Source: UBA2040 sp002384725
GTDB lineage: Bacteria; Bacteroidota; Bacteroidia; Flavobacteriales_D; Crocinitomicaceae
Direction: 5' to 3'
Assembly: GCA_963926475.1 (NCBI GenBank)
Contig: CAWUXE010000016.1
Location: forward strand, 130,288 to 194,287
DNA length: 64,000 bases
The translations under genes and the position numbers were made by a program. Every line of letters starts with the position of its first letter. The first letter of the stretch is position 1. The notes under the pieces are model-generated. The model was not told the DNA's origin and did not search any database. It was given only the letters and a program-made list of their open reading frames with translations. This document shows positions 26,691 through 35,548 of the stretch, one piece after another.

Positions 26691-27338
26691 ATGAAAAACA
26701 CACGGCCACTTATTCTTGCCACCGTCTTTTTGAGCATGACTTACTTTGTATAAACAGTTGCACCTATGCGTGGAGCTCTAGATGACATTTTATTCTATGG
26801 TTTCAACAATGTTTTCACAGTTAACGATGAAACGGAAAAAAATCGGATTTTCAATGTGACTGTGAATCGCGGTTAGGTAAAAATACTTCAGGTAAACGAT
26901 GGAAGCACATCACATGGAAGGTATATAATTTTCCCGGATGGTTCGATAAAAATCAAGAGCTAATCATTACAGATAATGAGGGAGTTGAGATGACTAAAAA
27001 GGCCTTTAAACTAAGTCGTATTCCAGATACTGACGCACAGTTTGCGACTCCAGATGGTAAATTTTCCATATCCGAAAGAAAACTGGGGCCGCATAATGAG
27101 GCCTTCGCTTACTTTGAGAAAATTCATGAGGTGCAAGGGGGGACAACTAGAAATTGAAGGAATTATGGTTGCGGAAGGAAGAGAAAACTCATTGGATGAT
27201 GAAGCTATGAATAGTATTTCGGATTTGGCAACAGGGACAGATTTTATCGTTGTGCTATGTTGGCGAAAGACTCTTCGATCGTATGACTATTGCCATTGTT
27301 GGAAATTAGTGGTACGATCAGGACTAGTCAAAACTTAA
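26691..27338 (+). pseudogene. Decayed GldM-C-like secreted protein gene
   Basis: From an ATG at 26691 the frame gives a signal-like start (MKNTRPLILATVFLSMTYF) and then stops at 26751 (TAA). Reading on in the same frame gives ILFYGFNNVFTVNDET, a second stop at 26874 (TAG) and VKILQVNDGSTSHGRYIIFP. The frame then changes around 26957 to give ITDNEGVEMTKKAFKLSRIP and KFSISERKLGPHNEAFAYF, and changes back near 27140 to give GGQLEIEGIMVAEGREN. The order resembles the C-terminal Ig-like domains of GldM (a VFRIKGIP-like block, then a GD-containing block). Two or more stops and two frameshifts make it a pseudogene of a stand-alone GldM-like protein. The similarity is by eye only. Confidence 0.55.
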
Positions 27339-27371
27339 ATTTTGAATTGCACTTTAATTATTAAATAAGTT

Positions 27372-27379
27372 TAATATTG
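27372..27379 (+). promoter_or_regulatory. -7-like box four bases before the hemW start
   Basis: TAATATTG differs from TAnnTTTG at one position; TTG at 27347-27349 is 22 bases upstream. Only CATT separates it from the GTG at 27384. Confidence 0.35.
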
Positions 27380-27383
27380 CATT

Positions 27384-28511
27384 GTGTCGGGCATTTACAT
27401 TCATATTCCATTTTGCAAACAGCGATGTACCTATTGTGATTTTCATTTTAGTACCTCGTATGAGAAATATTACGAAGAAATGGTCTCGGCCATTTGTATT
27501 GAAATAGAACAAAGGAAACAAGAGGTGGTAGACGAGGTAGTCAACACTATTTATTTTGGTGGTGGAACACCGAGTCTATTGAAACAGGAAGATTTAAACT
27601 TGATTTTTGATACGGTTCGAAAGAATTATAAAATCAATCCCGAAGCGGAGATTACTTTAGAAGCAAACCCAGATGATATTTCAATTGAAATTTTAAAAAT
27701 TTGGGAAGCAGAAGGGATCAATAGGTTGAGCATTGGCCTGCAATCTTTTCGTCCGCAAGATTTAAAATGGATGAATAGGGCTCACAATGCGACAGAATCA
27801 AAGCGCTGTATAGAAATGGTAAAAGAGGTTGGTGTCCATTCGCTTTCGGTTGATTTGATTTATGGATTGCCCGATCTGCCTATAAAAGACTGGGACGAGC
27901 AAATAAAGAACGTAATTAATTACGGAGTTGAACATATAAGTGCCTATTGTCTTACAGTTGAAGAAAAAACCGCTTTGGCCAAACAAGTCCAGGAGGGTTC
28001 AATTATTCCTTCAGATGAAGATGAACAATCGGCTCAATATCTCTATTTAGTAGATAAACTAAAGAGTGCAGGCTACGAACAATATGAAATTTCGAATTTT
28101 TGTTTACCTGGAAAAGAGTCCAAACACAATTCATCCTATTGGAAAGGAATTACGTACCAAGGTTTTGGGCCCTCCGCCCACAGTTTTGATGGGAAAAAAC
28201 GAAGATTTAATGTTCGTAATAACGCATTATACATGAAGAATGTGAATTCTGGAATAAATTATTACGACGATGAAACCTTAACACCCGTTAACCGCTTCAA
28301 TGAAATAATCTTAACAACTTTACGTACCAAATGGGGCGTTAGTGTGCGATCACTTATTTCTGTGCAAACGCCATCAACAGGGTTCTACAGCAAGGTCGAT
28401 GAGTTTTCAAAGAAAAACTGGTTAAAAGTCGAAAATGAAACCATCTTTTTAATTGGGGAAGGTTGGTTGATGGCAGATTATATTTCGGCGGAATTGTTTG
28501 CGGTAGATTAG
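27384..28511 (+). CDS. hemW: HemW, radical-SAM haem chaperone
   Basis: A 375-residue protein starting at a GTG. The motif CKQRCTYCDF places Cys 11, 15 and 18 for the radical-SAM 4Fe-4S cluster; the residue two after the last Cys is Phe, as in HemW, and not the extra Cys of the coproporphyrinogen dehydrogenase HemN. The core contains IYFGGGTPSLL, EITLEANPDDI and INRLSIGLQSF, and a C-terminal HemN-like domain follows. HemW binds haem and delivers it to membrane proteins in other bacteria. It is single, next to the pseudogene upstream, and not part of the hem operon. Confidence 0.93.
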   Translation: MSGIYIHIPFCKQRCTYCDFHFSTSYEKYYEEMVSAICIEIEQRKQEVVDEVVNTIYFGGGTPSLLKQEDLNLIFDTVRKNYKINPEAEITLEANPDDISIEILKIWEAEGINRLSIGLQSFRPQDLKWMNRAHNATESKRCIEMVKEVGVHSLSVDLIYGLPDLPIKDWDEQIKNVINYGVEHISAYCLTVEEKTALAKQVQEGSIIPSDEDEQSAQYLYLVDKLKSAGYEQYEISNFCLPGKESKHNSSYWKGITYQGFGPSAHSFDGKKRRFNVRNNALYMKNVNSGINYYDDETLTPVNRFNEIILTTLRTKWGVSVRSLISVQTPSTGFYSKVDEFSKKNWLKVENETIFLIGEGWLMADYISAELFAVD

Positions 28512-28676
28512 ATTCAATGTTGTTTTCGAAAGCTTTGAAGATCTTACAAAATCTACGTCATCTGCGTTACGTTATCAAGGCGCATTCACTATTCTTAACA
28601 ATCCACAATTTGTGGCGCATCGAAGTCTAATCGATAAAATCTCTTACCTTGTAATTCCAATTAAATTTTACCTTTT

Positions 28677-31502
28677 ATGAAATTGTCCTTAACCTTAATT
28701 TTTTTCTCCCTTTTCTTTCAATCTTTTGCTCAAAAGAAACAACTAGACCATACTGTTTACGACGATTGGAAAAGTTTGAGTTCTTCAACTCTTTCGAAAG
28801 ATGGGAATTTTGTGAGTTACGAAATCAATCCACATCGCGGGGATGGTTACTTGTATTTGTACAAATACGAAGCAGCTGTTTTGGATTCTTTCTTTCGAGG
28901 TGATGGAGGGCGCTTTTCAGAGAACAATGACTTTTTCTATTTTAAAAAGAAAGCCGAATTCGATACGCTACGCAAATTAGAATTGGACAAGGTCGACAAA
29001 AAGAAATGGCCGAAAGATTCACTATTTGTTGTACGACTTGCGGATATGGATGTAAAGTCTTTTCCAATTCTGAAAGAAAGCAAAGCACAACCGAACGGGA
29101 ATTGGCTGGCCTATTCTATAGATAGCACCTATACGGAAGCTAAAAAAGAGGAAAAGAAAGACCGTTTTTTCAAACGCTTTTTCAGCAAGCTTGAGAAGAA
29201 GAAAGAAAAAAAGGAGCCTAAAATTTCGTCCGATGGACAAGTATTGTTTCTATTTCAACCATCCACTGAACAACGTCAACAATTTAATGATGTCACAAGT
29301 TTTCAGTTTTCAGACAATGGAGATTATCTTCTTTATGTGGAACACAAAAAAATCGACAAAGAGAACAAATATAGTCTGTGCGGGTATACCATGAGCAATG
29401 GAAATCGTTTCGTAATCGATACGGCCAAAACGAGTTTGAGCAATATTTCTGTAAGTAAAAACGATAAGTTTTTGGCGTATTTGGCTTCAACGGATACGGC
29501 AAAAGTGAAGAACAGCACCTTTAAATTGTTTGATTTAAAAGGTCAGAAAAAATTCATTTCCCTAGATAGCACGAGTTCGTTTATTGCCGATGGTAAAACG
29601 GTAAGCGAAAATCAATCCTTTGTTTTTACAGAAAATGAGAAGTACATGTTTTTGGGGATAGCCGATGCTGTCAAAGAGGAACCAAAAGACACTTTGCTTG
29701 GATCCGAAAAAGCAAAATTGGATGTTTGGCACTATGCCGATAAAAGGAATCAGCCCATGCAATTGGTAGAACTTGGCCGTGATAGAAAAGCAAGTGAATT
29801 ACACGTTCTTCACCTAGACAATTTTGAACTTATCCGCATTGAAGATGAGAATGTGAAAGCAAGAGCAAGTAAAAACATTTCGGGCGAATATATTTTTGCA
29901 ACTGATGACACACCCTATGAACTCGAATACAATTGGAATTTTCCTTTTGCCTCTAATCATTATCGAATTTCTTTGGTTGATGGTAGCCGAAAACTATTGA
30001 AAGAAAGCGTGGTTATGAGTGGCGAAATTTCTCCATCGGGAAAGTATTATACCTATTTCAATGATAAACAAGAGCAGCATTATGTAGTCGATATAGATGC
30101 GAATACTGGAACTTGTCTTACGTGCGGAGCGAAAGATGTGAATTGGCAAGCGGATGGCAATGGGGCGCCACATGTAGATTATCCTTTGGGAATAATTGGT
30201 TGGGACAGAGACGAAGAAAAGATGTTCGTTCAATCGGAATTTGATGTTTGGCAATTTGATTTAAAGACTAAAGCGCTGTCATCTATTACAAATAAAGAAG
30301 GTAAGGAGAACAAGATTGAATTCAGAACCCGAAAATGGGATTTTGACAGTGTATACATCAATCCAGAAACAATCTATTTGCAGGGAACAGATATGATTTC
30401 CAAAGATGAAATGATTTATGAATGGATAGAGCACGATGATCACAATAACATAGTGAAATTGTATCAAACTCCGCATGCAATTAATCAGGTGCAAAAAAGC
30501 GAAGAAGGCAAACAAATACTCATTCGTAAATCGAACGTAACGGATTATGCTGACGCTTTTATAGTGGACGAAAATTTCGAAAACGAACGCAGAATTAGCA
30601 ACACCAATCCGCAACAATCGGAGTACAACTGGGCGACTGTAGAGTTGATGGATTATAAAAGCTACGATGGACAGAATTTGCGTGCTTTATTGTACAAATC
30701 AGAAAATTTTGATTCCACGAAAGAATATCCAATGTTGGTTTATTTCTATGAATTATATACGGATAGAATGCATAGTCATTACGTACCAAAACCAACAGCA
30801 TCTATCATTTTTCCTACGGAATACGCATCAGCTGGGTATGTTGTTTTGATTCCGGACATTCGATACAAACCAGGGCACCCAGCACTATCAGCTTATGATT
30901 GTATTATGGCTTCTACGGATGCTGCCTTGAAAAAATACCCAAATATTGATGAGAAAAGAATGGGTCTGCAAGGTCAAAGTTGGGGGGGATATCAAACCGC
31001 ACAATTGGTGACCATGACGACCAGATACAGAGCAGCAATGGCAGGAGCACCTGTTTCAAATATGTTTAGTGCCTACGGAGGAATACGCTGGGGTAGTGGA
31101 ATGAATCGACAGTTTCAATACGAAAGAACACAAAGTAGAATTGGCAAAACGATTTGGGAAGCACCAGCTTTGTACGTCGAAAATTCGCCTTTATTTGGAC
31201 TTCCGAATGTTCAAACTCCTCTTTTAATTATGCACAACGATGGCGATGGCGCCGTTCCGTGGTACCAAGGAATTGAGTTGTTTATGGGCATGAAACGTTT
31301 GGGAAAACCCGTTTGGATGTTGAATTACAACGACGACGACCACAATTTGATGAAGGATGCGAACCGTATCGATTTGAGCATCCGTATGCGACAGTTCTTC
31401 GATTATTATCTGTTGGATGCCAAAGCGCCGAAATGGTTAATCGAAGGTGTTCCAGCGATTGATAAAGGGAAAGATTACGGGTTGGATTTGATGGAGGAGT
31501 AA
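28677..31502 (+). CDS. S9-family (prolyl oligopeptidase-like) exported serine peptidase
   Basis: A 941-residue protein with a signal peptide (1-18, ending SFAQ), then a long N-terminal part of beta-propeller character (about 25-600, including a charged Lys/Glu-rich stretch near 165-185) and a C-terminal alpha/beta-hydrolase domain (about 640-915). The nucleophile Ser lies in LQGQSWGGYQT, the Asp in HNDGDGAVPW and the His in DDDHNLMK. Enzymes of this kind cut after or before proline-type residues, or act as oligopeptidases, in the periplasm. No T9SS domain is present, so it probably stays periplasmic. Specificity is unknown. Confidence 0.9.
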   Translation: MKLSLTLIFFSLFFQSFAQKKQLDHTVYDDWKSLSSSTLSKDGNFVSYEINPHRGDGYLYLYKYEAAVLDSFFRGDGGRFSENNDFFYFKKKAEFDTLRKLELDKVDKKKWPKDSLFVVRLADMDVKSFPILKESKAQPNGNWLAYSIDSTYTEAKKEEKKDRFFKRFFSKLEKKKEKKEPKISSDGQVLFLFQPSTEQRQQFNDVTSFQFSDNGDYLLYVEHKKIDKENKYSLCGYTMSNGNRFVIDTAKTSLSNISVSKNDKFLAYLASTDTAKVKNSTFKLFDLKGQKKFISLDSTSSFIADGKTVSENQSFVFTENEKYMFLGIADAVKEEPKDTLLGSEKAKLDVWHYADKRNQPMQLVELGRDRKASELHVLHLDNFELIRIEDENVKARASKNISGEYIFATDDTPYELEYNWNFPFASNHYRISLVDGSRKLLKESVVMSGEISPSGKYYTYFNDKQEQHYVVDIDANTGTCLTCGAKDVNWQADGNGAPHVDYPLGIIGWDRDEEKMFVQSEFDVWQFDLKTKALSSITNKEGKENKIEFRTRKWDFDSVYINPETIYLQGTDMISKDEMIYEWIEHDDHNNIVKLYQTPHAINQVQKSEEGKQILIRKSNVTDYADAFIVDENFENERRISNTNPQQSEYNWATVELMDYKSYDGQNLRALLYKSENFDSTKEYPMLVYFYELYTDRMHSHYVPKPTASIIFPTEYASAGYVVLIPDIRYKPGHPALSAYDCIMASTDAALKKYPNIDEKRMGLQGQSWGGYQTAQLVTMTTRYRAAMAGAPVSNMFSAYGGIRWGSGMNRQFQYERTQSRIGKTIWEAPALYVENSPLFGLPNVQTPLLIMHNDGDGAVPWYQGIELFMGMKRLGKPVWMLNYNDDDHNLMKDANRIDLSIRMRQFFDYYLLDAKAPKWLIEGVPAIDKGKDYGLDLMEE

Positions 31503-31509
31503 CAAGCAC

Positions 31510-31566
31510 ACTTTTTTCACGCAAAGGCCGCTAAGTTAAGGCGCAAAGAATCTCAAAGAACAATGT
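31510..31566. repeat. Intergenic ACGCAAAGGC / GGCGCAAAG element
   Basis: The spacer after the S9 gene contains CACGCAAAGGCCGCTAAG and AAGGCGCAAAG, a pattern seen often as a dispersed intergenic repeat in Bacteroidota. Only one copy is visible here. The rest of the spacer up to 31765 shows nothing clear. Confidence 0.35.
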
Positions 31567-31765
31567 AAACTCTGTGCATTTAGTCTATAGATTAGTAAGG
31601 GCTGTTTTGTGCGAACTAAAAACCGAAAAAATTGGTTTCATGGAGGGTGAGAAAAGGTGTTTTTTTCTTTTAAATTTCATCCGACTGATGAAAAATTCAT
31701 CTAATGATTATTTAACCCAAACATGTAAAAAATAAATCGATGATGCAGCGTTAGAAGTAATCAAT

Positions 31766-31963
31766 TTACTCCAAACCTTTCAAAATTTTACTCACATCTT
31801 CTTCCGTCGAACTCAATTTCGTTTTACAAACTTTGATCAACTCCGAAGCGCGTTTCACTTTAACCGAAAGTTCGTCCACACCAATTTCCCCTTCCTCCAT
31901 ATCGCGGACGATTTGTTGTAATTCTTCAAATGCTTTATCGTATGATAATTCTTCTTTACTCAT
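31766..31963 (-). CDS. xseB: Exodeoxyribonuclease VII small subunit
   Basis: A 65-residue acidic helical protein: YDKAFEELQQIVRDMEEGE, then GVDELSVKVKRASELIKVCK and a short tail, matching XseB. It associates in several copies with XseA to form exonuclease VII, which degrades single-stranded DNA to oligonucleotides in both directions. It is downstream of xseA, but the gap is about 100 bases instead of the usual overlap, and the gap holds short repeats. Confidence 0.95.
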   Translation of the reverse strand: MSKEELSYDKAFEELQQIVRDMEEGEIGVDELSVKVKRASELIKVCKTKLSSTEEDVSKILKGLE

Positions 31964-31973
31964 GTTTAACTAT

Positions 31974-32060
31974 ATTAAGAATTAAGAATTTAACGAATTC
32001 ATAACTCATCACTCTACCACTCCTCACTTTCCACTCAAAAACCTCTTCACTCAAAACCTC
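31974..32060. repeat. Low-complexity short repeats in the xseA-xseB gap
   Basis: The gap has imperfect copies of ATTAAGAATT and of CTCACTTTCCACTC / CTCATCACTC. They look like a decayed short-period repeat inserted between two genes that normally touch. Confidence 0.35.
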
Positions 32061-32064
32061 ATCC

Positions 32065-33429
32065 CTAAATAACAGTCGATTCTATTTCTGAATCATGGAT
32101 GAAAGTACTGATTTTGTCTCCCTTTTTCACCTTGTTGTTCTTTGAAATCACCTTCCCGTTTGATCGCGTGATCGAATAACCACGTTTCAACACCATTTGG
32201 GGACTAAGTAATTCAACGCTGTGCGCCAATAAAGCAATTTTTTCTTCGAAACGCATCAAAGTTCTTTCCGTCGTTGGTTTGAGCTTTTCCATCGAATGCG
32301 TTAAAATTTGATGATTATTCTGAATTAGAAAATGAGCGTCGCGCACCAATCTTTCACTTGCCAGTTTGATTTCCAGCGACCGTTCAACTTTATAATGACG
32401 ATAAGCTTTCATCAAATCTTCTTCCGTTTCTTTCAATACTTTTTCATGTCCCGTAAAGGCACTTTTCACTATTGTTAAAAACAGTTTTTGCGCATGCTCT
32501 AACTTCTCGTTGGTTTCCTCCAGGAGTTTTTTGGATAAGCGAACAATTGTTTTCTGCGCATCTTCCACAGGAACGGCAAATTCATGAAAACTGCGAATAA
32601 ACATTTCGGCCAATTCTGTCGGTGTTATCCCATTCGTATAAGCAATCATTTCGGCAACCATGAGATTCGTGCTGTGACCAATTCCCGTTAATACTGGCAA
32701 TGGGAAGTTGGCGATGGCTGCACACAATTCGTAATCATTGTAACACGTCAACCCCACTTCGCTTCCGCCACCACGGACAATTACTACCGCATCAAAATAC
32801 GCTTTTACTTTATCAATTCTTTTCAATTCTTTGCGTATCGAAGCCGAAGCGATATCTCCTTGCAAAGCGGCAGGAAATAGATGCGTATAAAAGCTATAAC
32901 CGTATTCGTTCATTTGCAAAACCTGCATAAAATCCGATAGCCCTTTGCTCGTATCGGCAGATATAACCGCAATTCGTTTGGGCAGGAGTGGAAATTTTAA
33001 TTGTTGATTTCGGTTGAGCAGATTTTCTTTCACCAAACGTTTCAACGTTTCCTCCTTTTCTCGTTGCAATTCACCGAGTGAATAATTCGGGTCAATGTCC
33101 AGAATATGTAAACTCAATCCGTAAATTTCGCTAAAAGTAATTTTCATTAAAAACAACATTGTCGAACCTTCTTTAACCGGTTCTTTGGCAATTTTCAGAA
33201 ACGATGTGTTTACCCTATCCATTACCGTTTTCCATATCGTTCCCGATATTTGTGCCACGATTTTTCCGTTGTTCTTTTCCACCAATTCGGGGAAACAGTG
33301 TCCGCTTGGAAATCGATTGAGCTTGTGCATCTCCGCCTTTACCCAATAAGTTTGCGAATAGCGGTCGTCTATCGTTTTTTTAATGGAAGCGACTACTTTT
33401 TGAAGTGTGAAAACCTGTTTATCGGACAT
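32065..33429 (-). CDS. xseA: Exodeoxyribonuclease VII large subunit
   Basis: A 454-residue nuclease subunit. An N-terminal OB-fold region (about 5-110) is followed by the catalytic domain with RIAVISADTSKGLSDFMQVL, DAVVIVRGGGSEVGL and LTGIGHSTNLMVAEMIAY, then a long coiled coil (about 290-420) that carries XseB copies in known structures, and a C-terminal strand domain (LKRGYSITRSNGKVIS). The GIGHSTD motif has Asn in place of Asp. Length is normal. It is read leftward ahead of xseB. Confidence 0.95.
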   Translation of the reverse strand: MSDKQVFTLQKVVASIKKTIDDRYSQTYWVKAEMHKLNRFPSGHCFPELVEKNNGKIVAQISGTIWKTVMDRVNTSFLKIAKEPVKEGSTMLFLMKITFSEIYGLSLHILDIDPNYSLGELQREKEETLKRLVKENLLNRNQQLKFPLLPKRIAVISADTSKGLSDFMQVLQMNEYGYSFYTHLFPAALQGDIASASIRKELKRIDKVKAYFDAVVIVRGGGSEVGLTCYNDYELCAAIANFPLPVLTGIGHSTNLMVAEMIAYTNGITPTELAEMFIRSFHEFAVPVEDAQKTIVRLSKKLLEETNEKLEHAQKLFLTIVKSAFTGHEKVLKETEEDLMKAYRHYKVERSLEIKLASERLVRDAHFLIQNNHQILTHSMEKLKPTTERTLMRFEEKIALLAHSVELLSPQMVLKRGYSITRSNGKVISKNNKVKKGDKISTFIHDSEIESTVI

Positions 33430-33486
33430 CTAGTTTAAAGATAATCAAAATGCTCTTACAATTAGAACAAACCTTTTGTAACAGGG

Positions 33487-33945
33487 TCAATATTGTTCAT
33501 GCCAACTAAAATTATTTTGAACAATATTCTTGTTTTCATTTGTCAAATAAGTCAAATATGCGTTTTCTACAGGCGAAAACTTTTCCACTTTCAACCAAAT
33601 TAGGCTCTATGAGGTTTTAATGGGAAAGTCTTTTAGGGGCATGAGACTCAATTCATTGTTTGACAATTCATTTCGAATGCCTATTAATGGTAAAATGGAA
33701 TATCCTAGATCAGCTAGTATTGCTTGTTTAACAGCTTCGTTTGAGGTTAACCCCATTTTTTATCGACATTGATATTGTTCTTTTTAATGAATTCTTCTAT
33801 GGTTTGCCTCGTCCTGGAACCTTTTTCTCTATAGATTAAGGGCAATCGTTCACTTTTTTCCTTCGAGCTTTGGTGACTTTTGGTCTTTGGATCAACTTTA
33901 CCGATGAGATACAACTTGTTTTGCAGAAAATCCAATTGTTCGACG
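33487..33945 (-). pseudogene. C-terminal remnant of a LysR-family transcription regulator
   Basis: Read leftward, the sequence gives QLDFLQNKLYLIGKVDP, LPLIYREKGSRTRQTIEEFI, then a one-base frameshift near 33755, then LTSNEAVKQAILADLGYSIL and PLIGIRNELSNNE, an in-frame TAG near 33615 where a Trp is expected, and WLKVEKFSPVENAYL to a stop at 33487. This is the C-terminal effector-binding lobe of a LysR regulator. The N-terminal helix-turn-helix and first lobe are absent; homology fades at about 33945. It is a clear pseudogene by truncation, one frameshift and one nonsense codon. Confidence 0.7.
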
Positions 33946-33956
33946 TAGATAAAGTT

Positions 33957-34235
33957 ATGTATCCATGCACTGGAAACGCATTGCCGGATATGAGAGTTAC
34001 GTATAGTTCACCGCCGTTAACAGGAGTTTATGCTACAACAACCAACTCTAGCGTTCAAAATGATCAAGTAAAAATTGAATTTAGTAATGGAGCAACAACC
34101 ATCATCAATAGTGGTTCAACTGAATATGTAAATCGATTGAGTACGACTCAATTCAAGGCTGAAGTTTGTGATGCCACGGCAAATTTTAATGGTTCGAGCT
34201 CCGCATTCAAAACACATTTCGTTAGAAATTATTAA
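33957..34235 (+). pseudogene. Fragment of a secreted-type beta protein, abutting the LysR remnant
   Basis: From an ATG at 33957 the frame reads MYPCTGNALPDMRVTYSSPP, then strand-rich Thr/Ser/Asn text (GATTIINSGSTEYVNRLS) and a stop at 34235 (92 residues). No signal peptide precedes it, and the frame continues upstream only as the antisense of the LysR remnant. It is probably the 3' part of an exported protein gene left after a rearrangement. It could instead be a real small protein; I rate that less likely. Confidence 0.4.
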
Positions 34236-34308
34236 TAAATCACAGAACGTGTAATTTCTGTTATACTGGATATTGAAGTAATTGCTAAATTTACCAAAAG
34301 CAAAAAAA

Positions 34309-35502
34309 ATGGTTCAAATAAGCGACTATAATTTTGAAGGAAAACGCACTCTAATGCGCGTAGATTTTAATGTTCCATTGGACAAACAAACCATGGAAGT
34401 GACGGACGACACGCGCATTCGTGCGGCAAAAAAAACGATTGATCACATTCTTTCAAAAGGTGGAAGCGTAGTTTTAATGTCGCATTTGGGCCGACCTAAA
34501 TCGGCTGGCGACACAGAATTTTCTTTGAAACACATCGTTGCACATACCGAAAAAGTGTTGGGCGTTCCTGTTAAGTTTGGAGGCGATTGCATTGGTGAAG
34601 CTGCTTACGAAATGATTGCAAGTTTGGCCAAAGGGGAAGTGATGATGTTGGAAAATTTGCGCTTCTATCCGGAAGAAACGGCGGGGGACAGAGCTTTTGC
34701 TGAAAAATTAGCGAAGTATGGCGATTGTTATGTAAACGACGCTTTTGGAACGGCACACAGAGCACATGCAAGTACAGCGATTGTTGCCGATTTCTTTCCG
34801 AGTGATAAAATGTTTGGCTTCTTGATTGAAGGAGAAATCAAAAGTGTCGATAAAGTATTGAACAGTGCCGAAAAACCATTGACAGCAATTGTGGGCGGGG
34901 CGAAAGTTTCGTCCAAAATCACCATCATTGAAATGCTGATGGACAAGGTAGACAATTTGATCGTTGGCGGCGGTATGGCCTTCACTTTTGTAAAAGCAAA
35001 AGGCGGTAAAGTAGGATCTTCTTTGGTGGAAGATGACTTTCTTGAAACAGCAAAAAGAATAATGGAATTGGCCGAGAAAAACGGCGTGAATTTATACATT
35101 CCAGTTGATGCAATTATAGCCGACGCTTTTTCAAACGATGCCAACACGAAAGAAGTAAACATCAATGAAATTCCAGACGGTTGGATGGGGCTTGATGCGG
35201 GAATTCAATCACGAAAGGATTGTGAAGCCATTCTGCTCGATTCCAAATTGATTTTATGGAATGGACCGATGGGCGTTTTTGAAATGGAGAAATTCTCAGG
35301 TGGAACAATTGCCGTTGCGAATGCTATTGTTGCAGCTACACAAAAAGGCGCATTTTCTTTGATTGGCGGCGGCGATTCTGTTGCGGCGATTAATCAATTC
35401 AATTTAGCAGACAAAGTTTCCTACGTTTCTACAGGTGGAGGAGCGATGCTGGAATACCTAGAAGGAATTGAGTTGCCAGGAATTGCAGCCATAAAAAATT
35501 AA
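34309..35502 (+). CDS. pgk: Phosphoglycerate kinase
   Basis: I choose the ATG at 34309 (397 residues, starting MVQISDYNFEGKRTLMRVDF); an upstream start at 34282 would add nine residues outside the family alignment. The enzyme transfers the acyl phosphate of 1,3-bisphosphoglycerate to ADP in glycolysis and works in reverse in gluconeogenesis. Seen are RVDFNVPLD, VVLMSHLGRPK, ENLRFYPEE, AIVGGAKVSSKI, LWNGPMGVFEMEKF and the nucleotide-binding IGGGDSVAAI. Length is normal. It has no close operon partner; two gene remnants lie upstream. Confidence 0.97.
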   Translation: MVQISDYNFEGKRTLMRVDFNVPLDKQTMEVTDDTRIRAAKKTIDHILSKGGSVVLMSHLGRPKSAGDTEFSLKHIVAHTEKVLGVPVKFGGDCIGEAAYEMIASLAKGEVMMLENLRFYPEETAGDRAFAEKLAKYGDCYVNDAFGTAHRAHASTAIVADFFPSDKMFGFLIEGEIKSVDKVLNSAEKPLTAIVGGAKVSSKITIIEMLMDKVDNLIVGGGMAFTFVKAKGGKVGSSLVEDDFLETAKRIMELAEKNGVNLYIPVDAIIADAFSNDANTKEVNINEIPDGWMGLDAGIQSRKDCEAILLDSKLILWNGPMGVFEMEKFSGGTIAVANAIVAATQKGAFSLIGGGDSVAAINQFNLADKVSYVSTGGGAMLEYLEGIELPGIAAIKN

Positions 35503-35548
35503 CAACCCGTTTGTTTTTTCGTAGCTTTGATTTACTAAAACAAACACT

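Noticed and set aside
27042..27338. 98-codon plus-strand frame considered as an independent gene
   Set aside because: It lacks a start context and signal, and its central part continues the GldM-C-like pseudogene in a shifted frame.
33870..33956. Upstream extension of the frame ending at 34235
   Set aside because: This part is antisense to the recognisable LysR remnant and shows no protein character of its own; only the part from 33957 is treated as a fragment.
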